A stretch of DNA of 64,000 nucleotides from Rossellomorea arthrocnemi (GCF_904424705.1 NZ_CAJGBF010000003.1:186001-250000); one strand, 5' to 3'. Counted from the stretch's first letter, positions 45,319-55,819 are shown. Numbers and translations: made by a program. The notes: a model not told the origin generated them from the sequence alone.

Positions 45319-47703
45319 ATGAATGGAGGCATTGAGCTTCAGAAACAGAAGAAAAATAAGCGTCTTAAAATTATATTATGGACGACAGGGGTCATTTTCT
45401 TTATTCTTCTTGGACTCCTAATTTTTGCAAACTATTACATTGACAGGTCTCTTCCGGTTACATCGGGCACGATTTCGATAAATGGTTTATCAGAGGATGT
45501 AAAAGTAATAAGGGATAAAGAAGGTGTGCCTCATATTCATGCTCAAAATGAAAAAGATCTCTACATGGCTCAAGGGTATGTTCAAGCACAGGATCGTTTA
45601 TTCCAAATGGATCTAAGCAGGCGCCAGGCATCAGGACGATTGAGTGAAGTGGTAGGAAAGAAGGCGGTGGACCGGGACAAATTCTTCCGTACTTTTGGTT
45701 TGAGAAGGGCAGCGGAGGTTTCCTTTACCGCCTATCCTGATGAAGCAAAGCAGCTTCTCGAATGGTATGCCGATGGAGTCAATGCATACATGGATGAAGC
45801 GAAACATGAGGGCAGACTTCCTGTAGAGTTCACTCTTCTGGGGTACAAGCCGGAAAAATGGACACCCATCGATTCACTGACCATTGGTAAGTATATGGCT
45901 TTTGATTTGGGCGGTCATTGGCAGGGGCAGGCTTTTAGATATTGGGCACTCGAAAATCTATCAAAGGAGAAGGCGTATGATCTCTTTCCTTCCTATCCTG
46001 AAGGAGCACCTGCCATTCTATCAGAAATAGGCGATATACAACTCGATTTGAAGGAATCCTTTGCAGCAGCGATTATTCCACCTGAATTTAACGGAAGCAA
46101 TAACTGGGTGGTAAGTGGAGAGAAGACTAAGAATGGAAAGCCTTTACTCGCAGATGATCCCCATCTTTCCTTAGGGACTCCTTCCATATGGTATCAGATG
46201 CACCTTGAATCCCCTGATGTCAACGTGAGCGGGGTGATTTTTGCCGGTATACCCGGGATTATCCTCGGTCATAATGAACAAATTGCATGGGGGGTCACTA
46301 ACACTGGGCCTGACGTCCAGGACTTGTATATAGAGAAACGAAATGAAGAAGATCCCACTCTGTTTCTTTATGATGGAAAGTGGGAAAAGGCGACCATCAT
46401 ACAAGAACCGATTAAAGTAAAAGGTGGTGGGTCCATTCCTTATAAAGTAACAATAACGAGACATGGTCCAGTGATTTCGGAGTTTGCTCATCAAAAGGAG
46501 GGCGAGCAGGTGATGGCAATGCGCTGGACGGCATTGGATCCGAGTCTTGAACTCTCTGCTATCATCAATATCAATAAAGCAAAGAATTGGGAGGAATTCG
46601 AAGAGGCCCTGAAGGACTTTCATGTTCCTACCCAAAACTTTGTCTTTGCGTCCAAAGATGGCACGATTGCATACAAAGCAAATGGGAAAATTCCAATCAG
46701 AAAAAAAGGGGACGGACTTCTGCCCGTTCCAGGATGGGACCCTGATTATGAGTGGCAGGGCTTTATACCTTTTGAGGAACTTCCGAAAGTAATCAATCCT
46801 GAATCAGGCTTTATAGCGACTGCGAATAATAAAATAGTGACTGACGAATACCCTTTTCATATTAGTCATCACTGGGCACAACCTTATCGTTATATGAGAA
46901 TCTCAGAGTATCTGGAGAAAAAAGATAAACTGACTCTTTTGGATATGGAAAAACTGCAAATGGATCAAAAGAATTTACACGCCAGGGAATTCCTCCCTAT
47001 CATGATTTCGGATTTGGAGAAAGGGTCAATGACATCCCAACAGGCAGTTGCTCTTGAGATATTAAACTCATGGGATTATCGGGATGATAAAAGCTTGGCG
47101 GCTCCATTGATATTTCACCAGTGGATGAACGAAATATCATCTGGACTCTTTCAAAAAGAAGTACCTGATGAAATGATGAAACTGTTTGAAGGCCGTCAAA
47201 GTGTTGTAGATGAACTCATTCGGAAAGCACACATTGGGGAAGAGTCTCAGTGGTTTACGGATCGTGGGGGGTATAACTCATTCTTAACTGCATCCCTTAC
47301 AAATGCTCTGAATGAGCTCAATGAGGCATATGGATCATCGATGGATGAATGGCAGTGGGGCATGTATCATAGAGTCTATTTCGAACATCCATTATCAGGC
47401 GCTTCACCGATTTTAAAAAGGTTCTTGAATGATAAGGAGCCTGTACCAGTGGGGGGGAGCAGGGTGACAGTGGAGGCTGCAAGCTATAATGAAGATGGAA
47501 TCGTCAACCACGGTGCTTCCTGGAGGTTCGTGATCGATACTTCGGATATGGGGAACGGTTATCATATTGTCGGCCCTGGACAGGCAGGTCACTATAAAAG
47601 TGAATGGTATCAAGATCAAATTGATGCGTGGGTAAAAGGAGAATATCATAAAACCTCTCTTGAAGGCTCTTATGGAGATCAATTGTTCTTAACGCCGGAA
47701 TAA
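45319..47703 (+). CDS. Penicillin acylase (Ntn-hydrolase) family protein
   Basis: 794 residues. N-terminal membrane anchor (LKIILWTTGVIFFILLGLLI), alpha-chain region (YVQAQDRLFQMDLSRRQASG), spacer, then the Ntn nucleophile Ser near residue 259 in EFNGSNNWVVSGEKTKNGKP, which becomes the beta-chain N-terminus after self-cleavage. Further marks: PHLSLGTPSIWYQMHLESPD, AWGVTNTGPDVQDLYIEK, and GNGYHIVGPGQAGHYKSEWY. Members hydrolyse penicillins, acyl-homoserine lactones or other amides. The natural substrate is unknown; quorum-quenching is one possibility. GGGGGAAATGGA precedes the ATG. Confidence 0.92.
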   Translation: MNGGIELQKQKKNKRLKIILWTTGVIFFILLGLLIFANYYIDRSLPVTSGTISINGLSEDVKVIRDKEGVPHIHAQNEKDLYMAQGYVQAQDRLFQMDLSRRQASGRLSEVVGKKAVDRDKFFRTFGLRRAAEVSFTAYPDEAKQLLEWYADGVNAYMDEAKHEGRLPVEFTLLGYKPEKWTPIDSLTIGKYMAFDLGGHWQGQAFRYWALENLSKEKAYDLFPSYPEGAPAILSEIGDIQLDLKESFAAAIIPPEFNGSNNWVVSGEKTKNGKPLLADDPHLSLGTPSIWYQMHLESPDVNVSGVIFAGIPGIILGHNEQIAWGVTNTGPDVQDLYIEKRNEEDPTLFLYDGKWEKATIIQEPIKVKGGGSIPYKVTITRHGPVISEFAHQKEGEQVMAMRWTALDPSLELSAIININKAKNWEEFEEALKDFHVPTQNFVFASKDGTIAYKANGKIPIRKKGDGLLPVPGWDPDYEWQGFIPFEELPKVINPESGFIATANNKIVTDEYPFHISHHWAQPYRYMRISEYLEKKDKLTLLDMEKLQMDQKNLHAREFLPIMISDLEKGSMTSQQAVALEILNSWDYRDDKSLAAPLIFHQWMNEISSGLFQKEVPDEMMKLFEGRQSVVDELIRKAHIGEESQWFTDRGGYNSFLTASLTNALNELNEAYGSSMDEWQWGMYHRVYFEHPLSGASPILKRFLNDKEPVPVGGSRVTVEAASYNEDGIVNHGASWRFVIDTSDMGNGYHIVGPGQAGHYKSEWYQDQIDAWVKGEYHKTSLEGSYGDQLFLTPE

Positions 47704-47708
47704 TAAAA

Positions 47709-47745
47709 TACTGCTTGAAGGGGCCCCTTTAAGCAGTTTTAAGTT
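47709..47745 (+). terminator. Terminator of the penicillin-acylase-family gene
   Basis: ACTGCTTGAAGG loop CCTTTAAGCAGTTTT. Confidence 0.75.
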
Positions 47746-47914
47746 TCATTATTTAAAGAAACGGGTACATTCACTTCAAAGAAGAAGGAGGGAAAGTTAT
47801 TTTCTTGAATAAGCCTGATAGAAATGGAAATAATGTCAAGATGTGATTTCATACAAATTATTATTATGGTACGATAATATGTAAAGAAACAGTTACATAG
47901 AAAGCAGTGAACAT

Positions 47915-48874
47915 ATGACAAGTTTGGAAAAAGAGAAAGTGATTGTCCTTATTGGACCTACTGCAGTGGGGAAAACCAATACGAGTATAGAACTTGCTAA
48001 AAGGTTTGATTGTGAAATTATAAGTGGTGACTCCATGCAAATATATAAAAGAATGGATATCGGTACTGCAAAAATCTCCACTAGCGAAATGAAAGGCGTA
48101 CCCCATCACTTGATTGACATTAAAAATCCTGAAGAATCCTTCTCTGTGGCTGAGTTTCAGCAGCTTGTAAGAAGGAAAATTTCTGACATTCATTCACGTG
48201 GGAAGGTCCCTCTGATAGTGGGAGGGACTGGCCTTTACATTCAAGCGGTCTTATATGATTATCAATTTACAGAAACCCCGGGTGATGCACATTATCGTGA
48301 GGAGTTAGAAGCAGAGCATGAAAAGCATGGGTCCGAGTGGCTACATCAAAAGCTTTTTAACGTCGATCCTGCTTCTGCTGGGAATATTCATCCGAATAAT
48401 ACGCGACGAGTGATCCGTGCCTTGGAAATTTTTCATTGCACCGGTAAGACCATGAGTGAATATCAAAATGGCCAAACACATGAGCTGCAATACAATGTAG
48501 CGTTAATTGGATTGACCATGGATCGGGATAAACTGTATGAGAGAATCAACCTTCGGGTAGACCTGATGATACAACAGGGCCTTTTAGAAGAAGTTAAAGC
48601 ATTATATGATGATGGTGTGAGAGATGTTCAGTCTGTACAGGCGATTGGATATAAAGAACTTTATGACTACTTCGAGGGTTACGTCAGCATGGAGCAGGCA
48701 ATAGAAAGCCTCAAACAAAACTCAAGAAGGTATGCCAAGCGTCAACTCACCTGGTTTCGAAATAAAATGAACGTTGCCTGGTACGATATGACAGACGGTA
48801 GTTCCTACGCCAAAAATATTGAGGGCATTTCAGAATTTATTGCAGGAAAGCTTCAATTAAAGTCGAATAAGTAA
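47915..48874 (+). CDS. miaA: tRNA dimethylallyltransferase MiaA
   Basis: Adds dimethylallyl to A37 of tRNAs, making the substrate of MiaB (encoded at 12772). 319 residues: P-loop VLIGPTAVGKTNTSIELAKR, SGDSMQIYKRMDIGTAKIS, HHLIDIKNPEESFSVAEFQQ, GGTGLYIQAVLYDY, and ARRYAKRQLTWFRN-type motif (SRRYAKRQLTWFRNKMNVAW). ATG at 47915. Followed by hfq 27 nt after the stop, the standard bacterial pair. Confidence 0.96.
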   Translation: MTSLEKEKVIVLIGPTAVGKTNTSIELAKRFDCEIISGDSMQIYKRMDIGTAKISTSEMKGVPHHLIDIKNPEESFSVAEFQQLVRRKISDIHSRGKVPLIVGGTGLYIQAVLYDYQFTETPGDAHYREELEAEHEKHGSEWLHQKLFNVDPASAGNIHPNNTRRVIRALEIFHCTGKTMSEYQNGQTHELQYNVALIGLTMDRDKLYERINLRVDLMIQQGLLEEVKALYDDGVRDVQSVQAIGYKELYDYFEGYVSMEQAIESLKQNSRRYAKRQLTWFRNKMNVAWYDMTDGSSYAKNIEGISEFIAGKLQLKSNK

Positions 48875-48901
48875 TGTAGAGATAGAAGAGGAGGACTAAC
48901 C

Positions 48902-49138
48902 ATGAAACAATCCATTAATATCCAAGATCAATTCCTTAATCAATTACGGAAAGACGGTTCACTCGTAACAGTGTTCCTTTTAAATGGCTTCCAGATTCGC
49001 GGCCAGGTAAAGGGGTTTGATAATTTTACCGTTCTGTTTGAAACAGAGGGTAAACAGCAACTGGTATATAAACATGCCATTTCAACTTTCGCTCCACAGC
49101 GGAATGTTCAAATAAATTTTGAAGAACAAAATAATTAG
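48902..49138 (+). CDS. hfq: RNA chaperone Hfq
   Basis: 78 residues forming an Sm-fold hexamer that binds U/A-rich RNA. Recognisable Sm1 region ([40 protein letters not shown]) and Sm2 motif [15 protein letters not shown] lies 8 nt upstream. Linked to miaA, with its own terminator. In Bacillus its role in sRNA regulation is limited compared with enterics. Confidence 0.97.
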   Translation: MKQSINIQDQFLNQLRKDGSLVTVFLLNGFQIRGQVKGFDNFTVLFETEGKQQLVYKHAISTFAPQRNVQINFEEQNN

Positions 49139-49148
49139 TAATCTTGCG

Positions 49149-49178
49149 AAAGCTGCCCGTAGTGGCAGCTTTTTATTT
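49149..49178 (+). terminator. Terminator of hfq
   Basis: AAAGCTGCC CGTA GTGGCAGCTTTTT. Confidence 0.85.
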
Positions 49179-49526
49179 AGGTCCGATGGTGAATACTGCA
49201 AGAATAATTAATGAAATGAAAGGTTAGTGAATAGGATGATAAGAGAGGCTTTTTGTTTCTCACTTTATTCCTTCGATTAATATAGAATGGATACTGGAAT
49301 TGTATACCTCGAGGGACTTCTATAAATGATTAGGGAGTTTATCGATAAACAGACAGTATGAATTGAAAACATGTTTCGTAGCGTAATTCTATTTATTTCT
49401 TGGGAAAGCGCAGGAATAGACAGGATTCTTTTTATTTGTCGAAAAATAACCAGTTGAAATAACAGGCATATATCACCCTTATATCTTAGATAAGTATATT
49501 GTCTTCAGAATGGTGAGGTGAAACCT
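49179..49526. other. Intergenic region upstream of spoVK
   Basis: About 350 nt with no supported gene. A CATATATC at 49466-49473 resembles a sigma-E -10, in keeping with sporulation control of spoVK, but no convincing -35 at the right spacing. B. subtilis genes found here (nrd, cwlC) are absent. Confidence 0.4.
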
Positions 49527-50483
49527 TTGGAACAACCAATGAGAATGAAAAATAATGGTCAAATCAGCATTGTATTGAATTCTCAAAAAAGGAGTTCAGT
49601 ACGTGAAACGTTAGATTCGACCCCTCAGTCTCTCCCTCAAGAGCATGTAGCATTGAAAGAAATTGAAGAGGAACTTGGATCTCTTGTCGGAATGGAAGAA
49701 ATGAAAAAAATGGTGAAAGAAATTTATGCATGGATATATGTGAATAAAAAACGGGAAGCTATGGGACTGAAGGCTGGAAAACAAGCACTTCATATGATGT
49801 TTAAAGGAAATCCGGGGACCGGAAAAACGACCGTGGCGAGAATCATAGGAAAACTGTTCTTAAAGATGAATGTGCTCTCAAAAGGACACTTGATCGAGGC
49901 TGAAAGGGCTGATTTGGTTGGGGAATATATTGGCCATACTGCACAGAAAACAAGGGATTTAGTGAAGAAAGCCCTGGGGGGAATCCTTTTCATTGATGAG
50001 GCTTATTCACTTGGCAGAGGAGGAGAGAAGGATTTTGGAAAAGAGGCCATCGATACGCTTGTAAAACATATGGAAGATAAGCAGCATGATTTTATCTTGA
50101 TCCTGGCAGGGTATTCAAGGGAAATGGAGCATTTTCTCACCTTAAACCCAGGTCTCCAGTCACGATTTCCCCTTGTATTTCATTTCCCTGATTATTCAGT
50201 AGACCAACTGATGGAGATCGGAAGAAGGATGTTAGATGAGAAGCAGTACTTATTGAGTCATGATGCCGAAAGAAAGATCCGTGAACATTTGAATGCGGCT
50301 AAAAACACCTTATCCCCCATGGCATTTTCCAACGGTCGGTATGTGCGAAATGTCCTGGAAAAATCGATAAGGGCCCAGGCGATGAGGCTATTGATGGAAA
50401 ATTGTTATGATCGACATGATCTCTTGACCATCCGGAGCAACGATCTAGTGTTTACTAGAAGTGCCATGAATAACGATAATTAA
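49527..50483 (+). CDS. spoVK: Stage V sporulation protein K (AAA ATPase)
   Basis: 318 residues, AAA+ CbxX/CfqX type: Walker A KGNPGTGKTTVARIIGKLF, the pore/loop region ADLVGEYIGHTAQKTRDLVK, Walker B GGILFIDEAYSLGRGGEKDF, sensor and arginine-finger region LNPGLQSRFPLVFHFPDYS. SpoVK is needed for spore maturation in the mother cell. Start set at TTG 49527 because GAGGTG is 7 nt upstream and the product then aligns with the B. subtilis N-terminus (KNNGQI). Upstream GTG 49518 overlaps the ribosome binding site. Confidence 0.93.
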   Translation: MEQPMRMKNNGQISIVLNSQKRSSVRETLDSTPQSLPQEHVALKEIEEELGSLVGMEEMKKMVKEIYAWIYVNKKREAMGLKAGKQALHMMFKGNPGTGKTTVARIIGKLFLKMNVLSKGHLIEAERADLVGEYIGHTAQKTRDLVKKALGGILFIDEAYSLGRGGEKDFGKEAIDTLVKHMEDKQHDFILILAGYSREMEHFLTLNPGLQSRFPLVFHFPDYSVDQLMEIGRRMLDEKQYLLSHDAERKIREHLNAAKNTLSPMAFSNGRYVRNVLEKSIRAQAMRLLMENCYDRHDLLTIRSNDLVFTRSAMNNDN

Positions 50484-50491
50484 GAAAACAG

Positions 50492-50527
50492 GAAAAAAAT
50501 GCATTCAATATTGAATGCATTTTTTTG
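50492..50527. terminator. Bidirectional terminator
   Basis: AAAAAAATGCATTCAATATT / AATATTGAATGCATTTTTTT between convergent spoVK and the TRIC-type gene. Confidence 0.88.
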
Positions 50528-51136
50528 TTAAACATGTGCCCGTAAGCTTCTATTCGGTAATCTCCATTTATATAAGTAGGAGAGTACGCGTAAAGTTGTC
50601 GTAATCACAAATAAAGAGTAAAGTTCAAAAGCTGAATGAACAATTCCAAGTCCGACCGCCGCCCCGCAAAGTACTGCCCACACGGCATATATCTCCGATC
50701 GGAGGACTAATGGTTTCCGCCCGGCTAGAAGATCACGTATGATTCCGCCGCCACTCCCTGTTAAAACGGCAGCAACAATAATCGCACTTATTGGGTGGTT
50801 CATTTCTGAAGCATATAATGCCCCTTGGATAGCGAACGCCGATAGACCGATGGCATCGAAGAAATTCCCCCATCTTCGCCAGTGTTTTAAAAGATTATTG
50901 GGGAATAAAAAGACAGCTGTTATAGATAGCAGTGCAATCTGAAACAGCATTCCCTGCTCCCATAAAGCGGAAACCGGTACACCAATCAGTAAATTTCGGA
51001 TTGCGCCCCCTCCGAATGCAGTGACAATTCCTAATATATAAACACCGAGGATATCATATTCCTCTTCCATGGCAATGATAGCTCCTGAAATAGCAAAAGC
51101 AATGGTACCGATAATGCTCAGTACTTCCCACGTCAT
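50528..51136 (-). CDS. TRIC-family (UPF0126) cation channel
   Basis: 202 residues with seven membrane segments arranged as two repeats, each bearing a glycine-rich kink followed by Arg-Asp/Asn: GIVTAFGGGAIRNLLIGVPV and VLTGSGGGIIRDLLAGRKPL. That is the signature of the UPF0126/TRIC trimeric potassium channels. Start at ATG 51136 with GGAGG 8 nt upstream; ATG 51142 is too near the site. Single gene. Physiological role in bacteria is unclear. Confidence 0.9.
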   Translation of the reverse strand: MTWEVLSIIGTIAFAISGAIIAMEEEYDILGVYILGIVTAFGGGAIRNLLIGVPVSALWEQGMLFQIALLSITAVFLFPNNLLKHWRRWGNFFDAIGLSAFAIQGALYASEMNHPISAIIVAAVLTGSGGGIIRDLLAGRKPLVLRSEIYAVWAVLCGAAVGLGIVHSAFELYSLFVITTTLRVLSYLYKWRLPNRSLRAHV

Positions 51137-51338
51137 ACACATTCCTCCTCACCCTATTACAATATGCTACATGCCATTATGTAGAATCTTGAAGTAGTGA
51201 TAGTCATAATCAAACATAATGATTTTAACACGTATGTGCTTATTTGCAACCATTTTTCATTACATTTTACATAGAGTTTGCAAGGCGGATTTGATATGAT
51301 GAGAAATAGAATAATAAGTACAGAAAGAAGGATGATGA

Positions 51339-52592
51339 TTGAAGAATGATGCGAAAGAAAAAGTCATACTGGTTGGCTGTCAACTGGAAGATGATGACTT
51401 AGGTTTTCGATATAGTCTAAATGAGCTTAAAGAGCTTACTGAAACGGCACAAGGCCAGGTTGTTGCCACGCTCACCCAAAAGCGTGACCGGGTTCACCCT
51501 GGGACGTATATCGGGAAGGGGAAAGTGGAAGAACTGATGCTCTTGGAGGAGCAATTTGAACCTGATATCATTGTATTTAATGATGAATTATCCCCCAGTC
51601 AAATAAGGAATTTATCAAGGGAGTTAGATTCAAGGGTGATTGATCGTACACAGTTGATATTAGACATTTTTGCTCAGCGTGCCCGTTCAAGAGAAGGGAA
51701 ATTACAAGTAGAGCTTGCACAACTGCAATACTTGCTGCCTAGACTAATTGGTCAAGGAGCATCTCTTTCAAGGCTGGGGGGAGGGATCGGAACCAGGGGT
51801 CCTGGTGAAACCAAGCTCGAAAGTGATCGTCGGCACATCCACCGAAGAATAGACGATATTAAGAAACAGTTACAAACGATAGTCGATCATCGAGAAAGAT
51901 ACCGTGAACGAAGAAAACGAAACAAAACCTTTCAAATTGCTCTGGTCGGGTACACCAATGCCGGAAAATCCACTTTGTTCAACAGAATGTCATTGGCGGA
52001 TTCCTATGAAGAAAACCAATTATTCGCTACACTGGATCCTATGACGAGGAAAATGCCTTTACCCAGTGGATATTCAACTTTGCTTACCGATACAGTAGGT
52101 TTTATTCAAGATTTACCGACTACACTCGTAGCGGCATTTCGTTCCACCCTTGAAGAGGTAAGAGAAGCAGACCTCCTTCTTCATATAGTAGATTGTTCCA
52201 ATCCTGATCACAGTCAGCACGAAAAGACTGTACAATCGTTATTGAAGGATTTACAAATGGATGGATTACCACAATTGACGGTGTACAACAAGCGGGATGC
52301 GATGGATCCTGAATTTGTTCCTTCCACCGAATCTGAGCACATCATGATCAGTGCTTTAAACGAACTGGATCGTGGAAAGCTTTTAGTGAAAATAGAAGAA
52401 ATCGTAAAAAAACAAATGATGCGTTATCATGCACTTATTCCTGCAAATGAAGGGAAGCTCCTATCACAATTAAAGAATGAAACGATCCTGACAGGACTGG
52501 AATTCCTTGAAGAAAGCCAGGTGTATGAAATGATCGGATTTCACCTTGAAGATCATCCAGTCTCAGGTAGCATCAAGAAATTCCAAAGGTAG
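51339..52592 (+). CDS. hflX: GTPase HflX (YnbA)
   Basis: 417 residues. HflX N-terminal domain ([20 protein letters not shown]), the glycine-rich linker [20 protein letters not shown], then the G domain: G1 [14 protein letters not shown]3 [14 protein letters not shown]4 YNKRD. HflX splits or rescues stalled 70S ribosomes during stress. TTG start at 51339 after AAGGATGATGA. Adjacent to ynbB 18 nt downstream as in B. subtilis. Confidence 0.93.
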   Translation: MKNDAKEKVILVGCQLEDDDLGFRYSLNELKELTETAQGQVVATLTQKRDRVHPGTYIGKGKVEELMLLEEQFEPDIIVFNDELSPSQIRNLSRELDSRVIDRTQLILDIFAQRARSREGKLQVELAQLQYLLPRLIGQGASLSRLGGGIGTRGPGETKLESDRRHIHRRIDDIKKQLQTIVDHRERYRERRKRNKTFQIALVGYTNAGKSTLFNRMSLADSYEENQLFATLDPMTRKMPLPSGYSTLLTDTVGFIQDLPTTLVAAFRSTLEEVREADLLLHIVDCSNPDHSQHEKTVQSLLKDLQMDGLPQLTVYNKRDAMDPEFVPSTESEHIMISALNELDRGKLLVKIEEIVKKQMMRYHALIPANEGKLLSQLKNETILTGLEFLEESQVYEMIGFHLEDHPVSGSIKKFQR

Positions 52593-52610
52593 AAGGGAAA
52601 CAAAAACCAA

Positions 52611-53888
52611 ATGTTTGAACAATTAGTTAATGGAAAGAATTTAAAATCACTTGTAAAGAAAGTGGAAGCAGATATAAACGACATTCACAAAAAAATTGAC
52701 GAACGTTCTGAAAGCAACCAATTCAGTGTTTTAAAAGCATTTCAGAAGCACCGGGTAAGTGATTCACACTTTATCCCGTCAACGGGTTATGGATACGATG
52801 ATGCAGGAAGAGACACACTTGAAAGTATCTACGCCGATGTATTCGGAGGAGAAGCGGGACTTGTACGACCACAAATTATTTCAGGTACTCACGCTATCTC
52901 CATCGCCTTGTTTGGAATACTTCGACCGGGAGATGAGCTAGTGTACATAACTGGAAAACCGTATGATACGCTAGAAGAAATTGTGGGGATACGTGGAGAG
53001 GGGACAGGCTCCCTTAAAGACTTTCAGATTGCCTATCAGAGCGTTGACTTAAATGAGTCCGGCAAAGTGGATTTTGAAGAGGTGGCACGGACCATTTGTT
53101 CAAGAACGAAAATGGTTGGAATCCAGCGCTCGAAAGGATATGCGAACCGGCCATCCTTTACTATAGAAGAAATAAGGGAAATGATAGATTTCATTAAAGA
53201 AATCAATCCAGAGATCGTGGTATTCGTGGACAATTGTTATGGGGAATTTGTCGAAGAGAAAGAACCTTGTCATGTTGGGGCAGACCTGATGGCGGGCTCA
53301 CTTATTAAAAACCCTGGTGGTGGACTTGCAAAAACAGGGGGCTATATTGTCGGAAAAAGAGTCTACGTGGAAGCCTGTTCGTTCCGAATGACCTCTCCGG
53401 GAATCGGGGCAGAGGCAGGGGCCTCCCTTTACAGCCTACAGGAAATGTACCAAGGGTTCTTTTTGGCACCTCATGTGGTGGCGCAATCATTAAAAGGAGC
53501 AGTCTTCACGTCTGCTCTGTTGACTGAGCTGGGTATGGACACGAATCCCTCTCCCCATGAAACCCGGACAGATTTGATACAATCGGTTCAATTCAATGAC
53601 AGAGAAAAAATGATCGCATTTTGTCAGGCAATCCAATTTGCTTCACCGATTAATTCTCACTTCACTCCATATCCAAATTATATGCCTGGTTATGAGGATG
53701 ATGTCATTATGGCTGCAGGAACGTTTATTCAGGGATCGAGCATTGAATTATCAGCTGATGGCCCAATAAGACCGCCATACGTTGCTTACGTTCAAGGCGG
53801 TTTGACCTATTCGCATGTGAAAATCGCTGTCTGCACGGCAGTAGATCATTTAATTGAAAAAGGTTTAATCGCCATTTTAAAAGGATAA
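52611..53888 (+). CDS. ynbB: YnbB: PLP-dependent methionine gamma-lyase-like / aluminium-resistance family
   Basis: 425 residues of the Cys/Met metabolism PLP family: GYGYDDAGRDTLESIYADVF, ISGTHAISIALFGILRPGDE, IVVFVDNCYGEFVEEKEPCH, and PLP Lys region MAGSLIKNPGGGLAKTGGYI. This subfamily is called aluminium resistance protein in some annotations, without firm function in Bacillus. ATG 52611; ribosome binding site weak (AGAAGGG, 13 nt away), so translation may be coupled to hflX. Always beside hflX and glnR in Bacillus. Confidence 0.9.
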   Translation: MFEQLVNGKNLKSLVKKVEADINDIHKKIDERSESNQFSVLKAFQKHRVSDSHFIPSTGYGYDDAGRDTLESIYADVFGGEAGLVRPQIISGTHAISIALFGILRPGDELVYITGKPYDTLEEIVGIRGEGTGSLKDFQIAYQSVDLNESGKVDFEEVARTICSRTKMVGIQRSKGYANRPSFTIEEIREMIDFIKEINPEIVVFVDNCYGEFVEEKEPCHVGADLMAGSLIKNPGGGLAKTGGYIVGKRVYVEACSFRMTSPGIGAEAGASLYSLQEMYQGFFLAPHVVAQSLKGAVFTSALLTELGMDTNPSPHETRTDLIQSVQFNDREKMIAFCQAIQFASPINSHFTPYPNYMPGYEDDVIMAAGTFIQGSSIELSADGPIRPPYVAYVQGGLTYSHVKIAVCTAVDHLIEKGLIAILKG

Positions 53889-53900
53889 TTAAGTAATAAT

Positions 53901-53936
53901 TGGATAGTCTATAGCCGACTATCCTCTTCTTTTGAT
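53901..53936 (+). terminator. Terminator of the hflX-ynbB unit
   Basis: GGATAGTC TATAGCC GACTATCC followed by TCTTCTTTT. Confidence 0.7.
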
Positions 53937-53942
53937 TACTTA

Positions 53943-53959
53943 TGTTAGAAAAACTAACA
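53943..53959 (+). promoter_or_regulatory. GlnR operator 1
   Basis: TGTTAGAAAAACTAACA matches TGTNAN7TNACA exactly; it lies just upstream of the -35 of the glnRA promoter. Confidence 0.9.
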
Positions 53960-53964
53960 TTTTA

Positions 53965-53993
53965 TTGACAGAACTTCTAACATTACATATAAT
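53965..53993 (+). promoter_or_regulatory. glnRA sigma-A promoter with overlapping GlnR operator 2
   Basis: TTGACA (53965-53970), 17-nt spacer, TATAAT (53988-53993). A second GlnR box, TGACAGAACTTCTAACA (53966-53982), one mismatch from consensus, overlaps the -35, so GlnR binding blocks polymerase. The two-box arrangement is the same as in B. subtilis. Confidence 0.9.
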
Positions 53994-54027
53994 ATACTCA
54001 AGAAGGAAAACAAAAGGAGGAATCAAG

Positions 54028-54444
54028 ATGAGCGGGAGTGAAATTCGTCGAACGATGGCATTGTTTCCAATCAGTATTGTCATGCAGCTCACGGACTTAA
54101 CGGCTCGTCAGATTCGATACTATGAAGAGCATCAGCTGATAACGCCGGCTCGGACCGAGGGTAATCGCAGGCTCTTTTCCTTGAATGACATTGATAAGTT
54201 ATTAGAAGTAAAGGATCTGTTAGATCAAGGTATCAACATGGCCGGAATTAAGAAAATCTTTTCTGTATCCAGTCATAATGAAAGCAAAGTAGTATCTGAC
54301 GTAAGTAAAGAAAAGGAAGAAAAAGCACGACAGGATTTATCTGACGACGAGCTGCGCAAACTACTTCGAAATGAATTGATGCATTCCGGTCGATTCAATC
54401 GATCATCTCTGCGTCAAGGTGATATGTCCCGCTTTTTTCATTAA
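54028..54444 (+). CDS. glnR: Nitrogen regulator GlnR
   Basis: 138-residue MerR-family repressor: [20 protein letters not shown], winged [43 protein letters not shown], and the C-terminal autoinhibitory tail [15 protein letters not shown] that senses feedback-inhibited glutamine synthetase. ATG 54028 follows AAAGGAGG; an earlier frame from 53932 would include the promoter and both operators and is not the start. Co-transcribed with glnA 37 nt downstream and autoregulated through the two GlnR boxes. Confidence 0.96.
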   Translation: MSGSEIRRTMALFPISIVMQLTDLTARQIRYYEEHQLITPARTEGNRRLFSLNDIDKLLEVKDLLDQGINMAGIKKIFSVSSHNESKVVSDVSKEKEEKARQDLSDDELRKLLRNELMHSGRFNRSSLRQGDMSRFFH

Positions 54445-54481
54445 ATAAAACCTTTAATAAACTTGAGGAGGAATTACGTAA

Positions 54482-55816
54482 ATGGCAAAGTATACTCGAG
54501 AAGATGTGTTAAGATTAGCGAATGAAGAAGGAGTTAAGTTCATTCGACTACAATTCACTGACATTTTAGGGACGATAAAAAATGTAGAAATCCCTTTAAG
54601 TCAGCTTGAAAAAGCATTGGATAACAAGATGATGTTTGATGGATCTTCAATCGAAGGATTTGTTCGTATTGAAGAATCAGATATGTACCTTTTCCCTGAT
54701 ATAGATACATGGTTGGTTTTCCCATGGACAGCCGAAAAAGGTAAAGTAGCCCGATTGATCTGTGATATTTACAATCCGGATGGTACTCCATTTGAGGGAG
54801 ATCCTCGTAATAACCTAAAACGTATCTTAGGTGAAATGGAAGAGCTGGGGTTTACTGACTTCAATCTTGGACCTGAGCCGGAATTCTTCCTCTTTAAATT
54901 AGATGTTAATGGCGAACCTACTCTTGAGTTAAACGATAACGGTGGATATTTCGACTTGGCTCCTACCGATTTAGGGGAGAACTGCCGCCGTGATATCGCA
55001 TTAGAATTAGAAGAGATGGGATTTGAAATCGAAGCTTCTCACCATGAAGTAGCTCCTGGTCAACATGAAATCGACTTCAAATATGCAAATGCATTAAAAG
55101 CTTGTGACGATATTCAGACATTCAAATTAGTAGTAAAAACAATTGCCCGTAAACACGGTTTGCACGCAACATTCATGCCAAAGCCATTATTCGGGGTGAA
55201 TGGTTCAGGAATGCACTGTAATATGTCCTTATTCACAAATGGTGTGAACTCTTTCTTTGATGAAAAGGGTGACTTGCAACTTAGTGATACAGCTCGACAA
55301 TTCCTTGCAGGTATCATTAAGCATGCGACTGCTTTCACTGCAATCACAAACCCGACTGTAAATTCATATAAGCGTTTAGTTCCCGGGTACGAAGCGCCTT
55401 GTTATGTTGCATGGTCTGCTCGTAACCGAAGCCCGTTAATTCGTATCCCTGCATCCCGCGGGTTAAGTACACGTGTGGAAGTGCGAAGTGTCGATCCGGC
55501 AGCTAATCCTTACCTGGCGATGGCAGTCCTTTTAGCAGCAGGGTTGGATGGCGTTAAAAATAACATGGAAGCTCCTAAGCCGATTGACCGTAATATCTAT
55601 GTCATGGACAAAAAAGAGCGTGAGGAAGCAGGTATTGTAGACCTGCCAGCAACATTGCATGCTGCACTTGAAAGCCTTAAAACAAATGAAGTAATCGTTA
55701 AATCCCTTGGAGAACACATCTTTGAACACTTTGTGGAAGCGAAGGAAATCGAATGGGATATGTTTAGAACACAAGTGCATCCTTGGGAGCGCGAGCAGTA
55801 TATTCAAATGTATTAA
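54482..55816 (+). CDS. glnA: Glutamine synthetase, type I-alpha
   Basis: 444 residues. [64 protein letters not shown], and [20 protein letters not shown] are standard GSI motifs; it lacks the adenylylation-site loop of beta-type enzymes, as in Bacillus. The C-terminal [14 protein letters not shown] is repeated 4.2 kb away (59998-60044), see the att entries. GAGGAGG lies 8 nt before the ATG. The feedback-inhibited enzyme also controls GlnR. Confidence 0.97.
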   Translation: MAKYTREDVLRLANEEGVKFIRLQFTDILGTIKNVEIPLSQLEKALDNKMMFDGSSIEGFVRIEESDMYLFPDIDTWLVFPWTAEKGKVARLICDIYNPDGTPFEGDPRNNLKRILGEMEELGFTDFNLGPEPEFFLFKLDVNGEPTLELNDNGGYFDLAPTDLGENCRRDIALELEEMGFEIEASHHEVAPGQHEIDFKYANALKACDDIQTFKLVVKTIARKHGLHATFMPKPLFGVNGSGMHCNMSLFTNGVNSFFDEKGDLQLSDTARQFLAGIIKHATAFTAITNPTVNSYKRLVPGYEAPCYVAWSARNRSPLIRIPASRGLSTRVEVRSVDPAANPYLAMAVLLAAGLDGVKNNMEAPKPIDRNIYVMDKKEREEAGIVDLPATLHAALESLKTNEVIVKSLGEHIFEHFVEAKEIEWDMFRTQVHPWEREQYIQMY

Positions 55817-55818
55817 TA
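55772..55818 (+). repeat. Left attachment-site-like repeat (glnA 3' end)
   Basis: 47 bp starting CAAGTGCATCCTTGGGAGCG and ending TTCAAATGTATTAATA (stop codon included), identical at 45 of 47 positions to 59998-60044. Its position at the extreme 3' end of a housekeeping gene is typical of integrase target sites. Confidence 0.8.
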
Positions 55819-55819
55819 G

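Noticed and set aside
49440..49500. Sigma-E promoter for spoVK
   Set aside because: A -10-like CATATATC is present but the best -35 candidate is 2 nt too far; not listed as a promoter feature.
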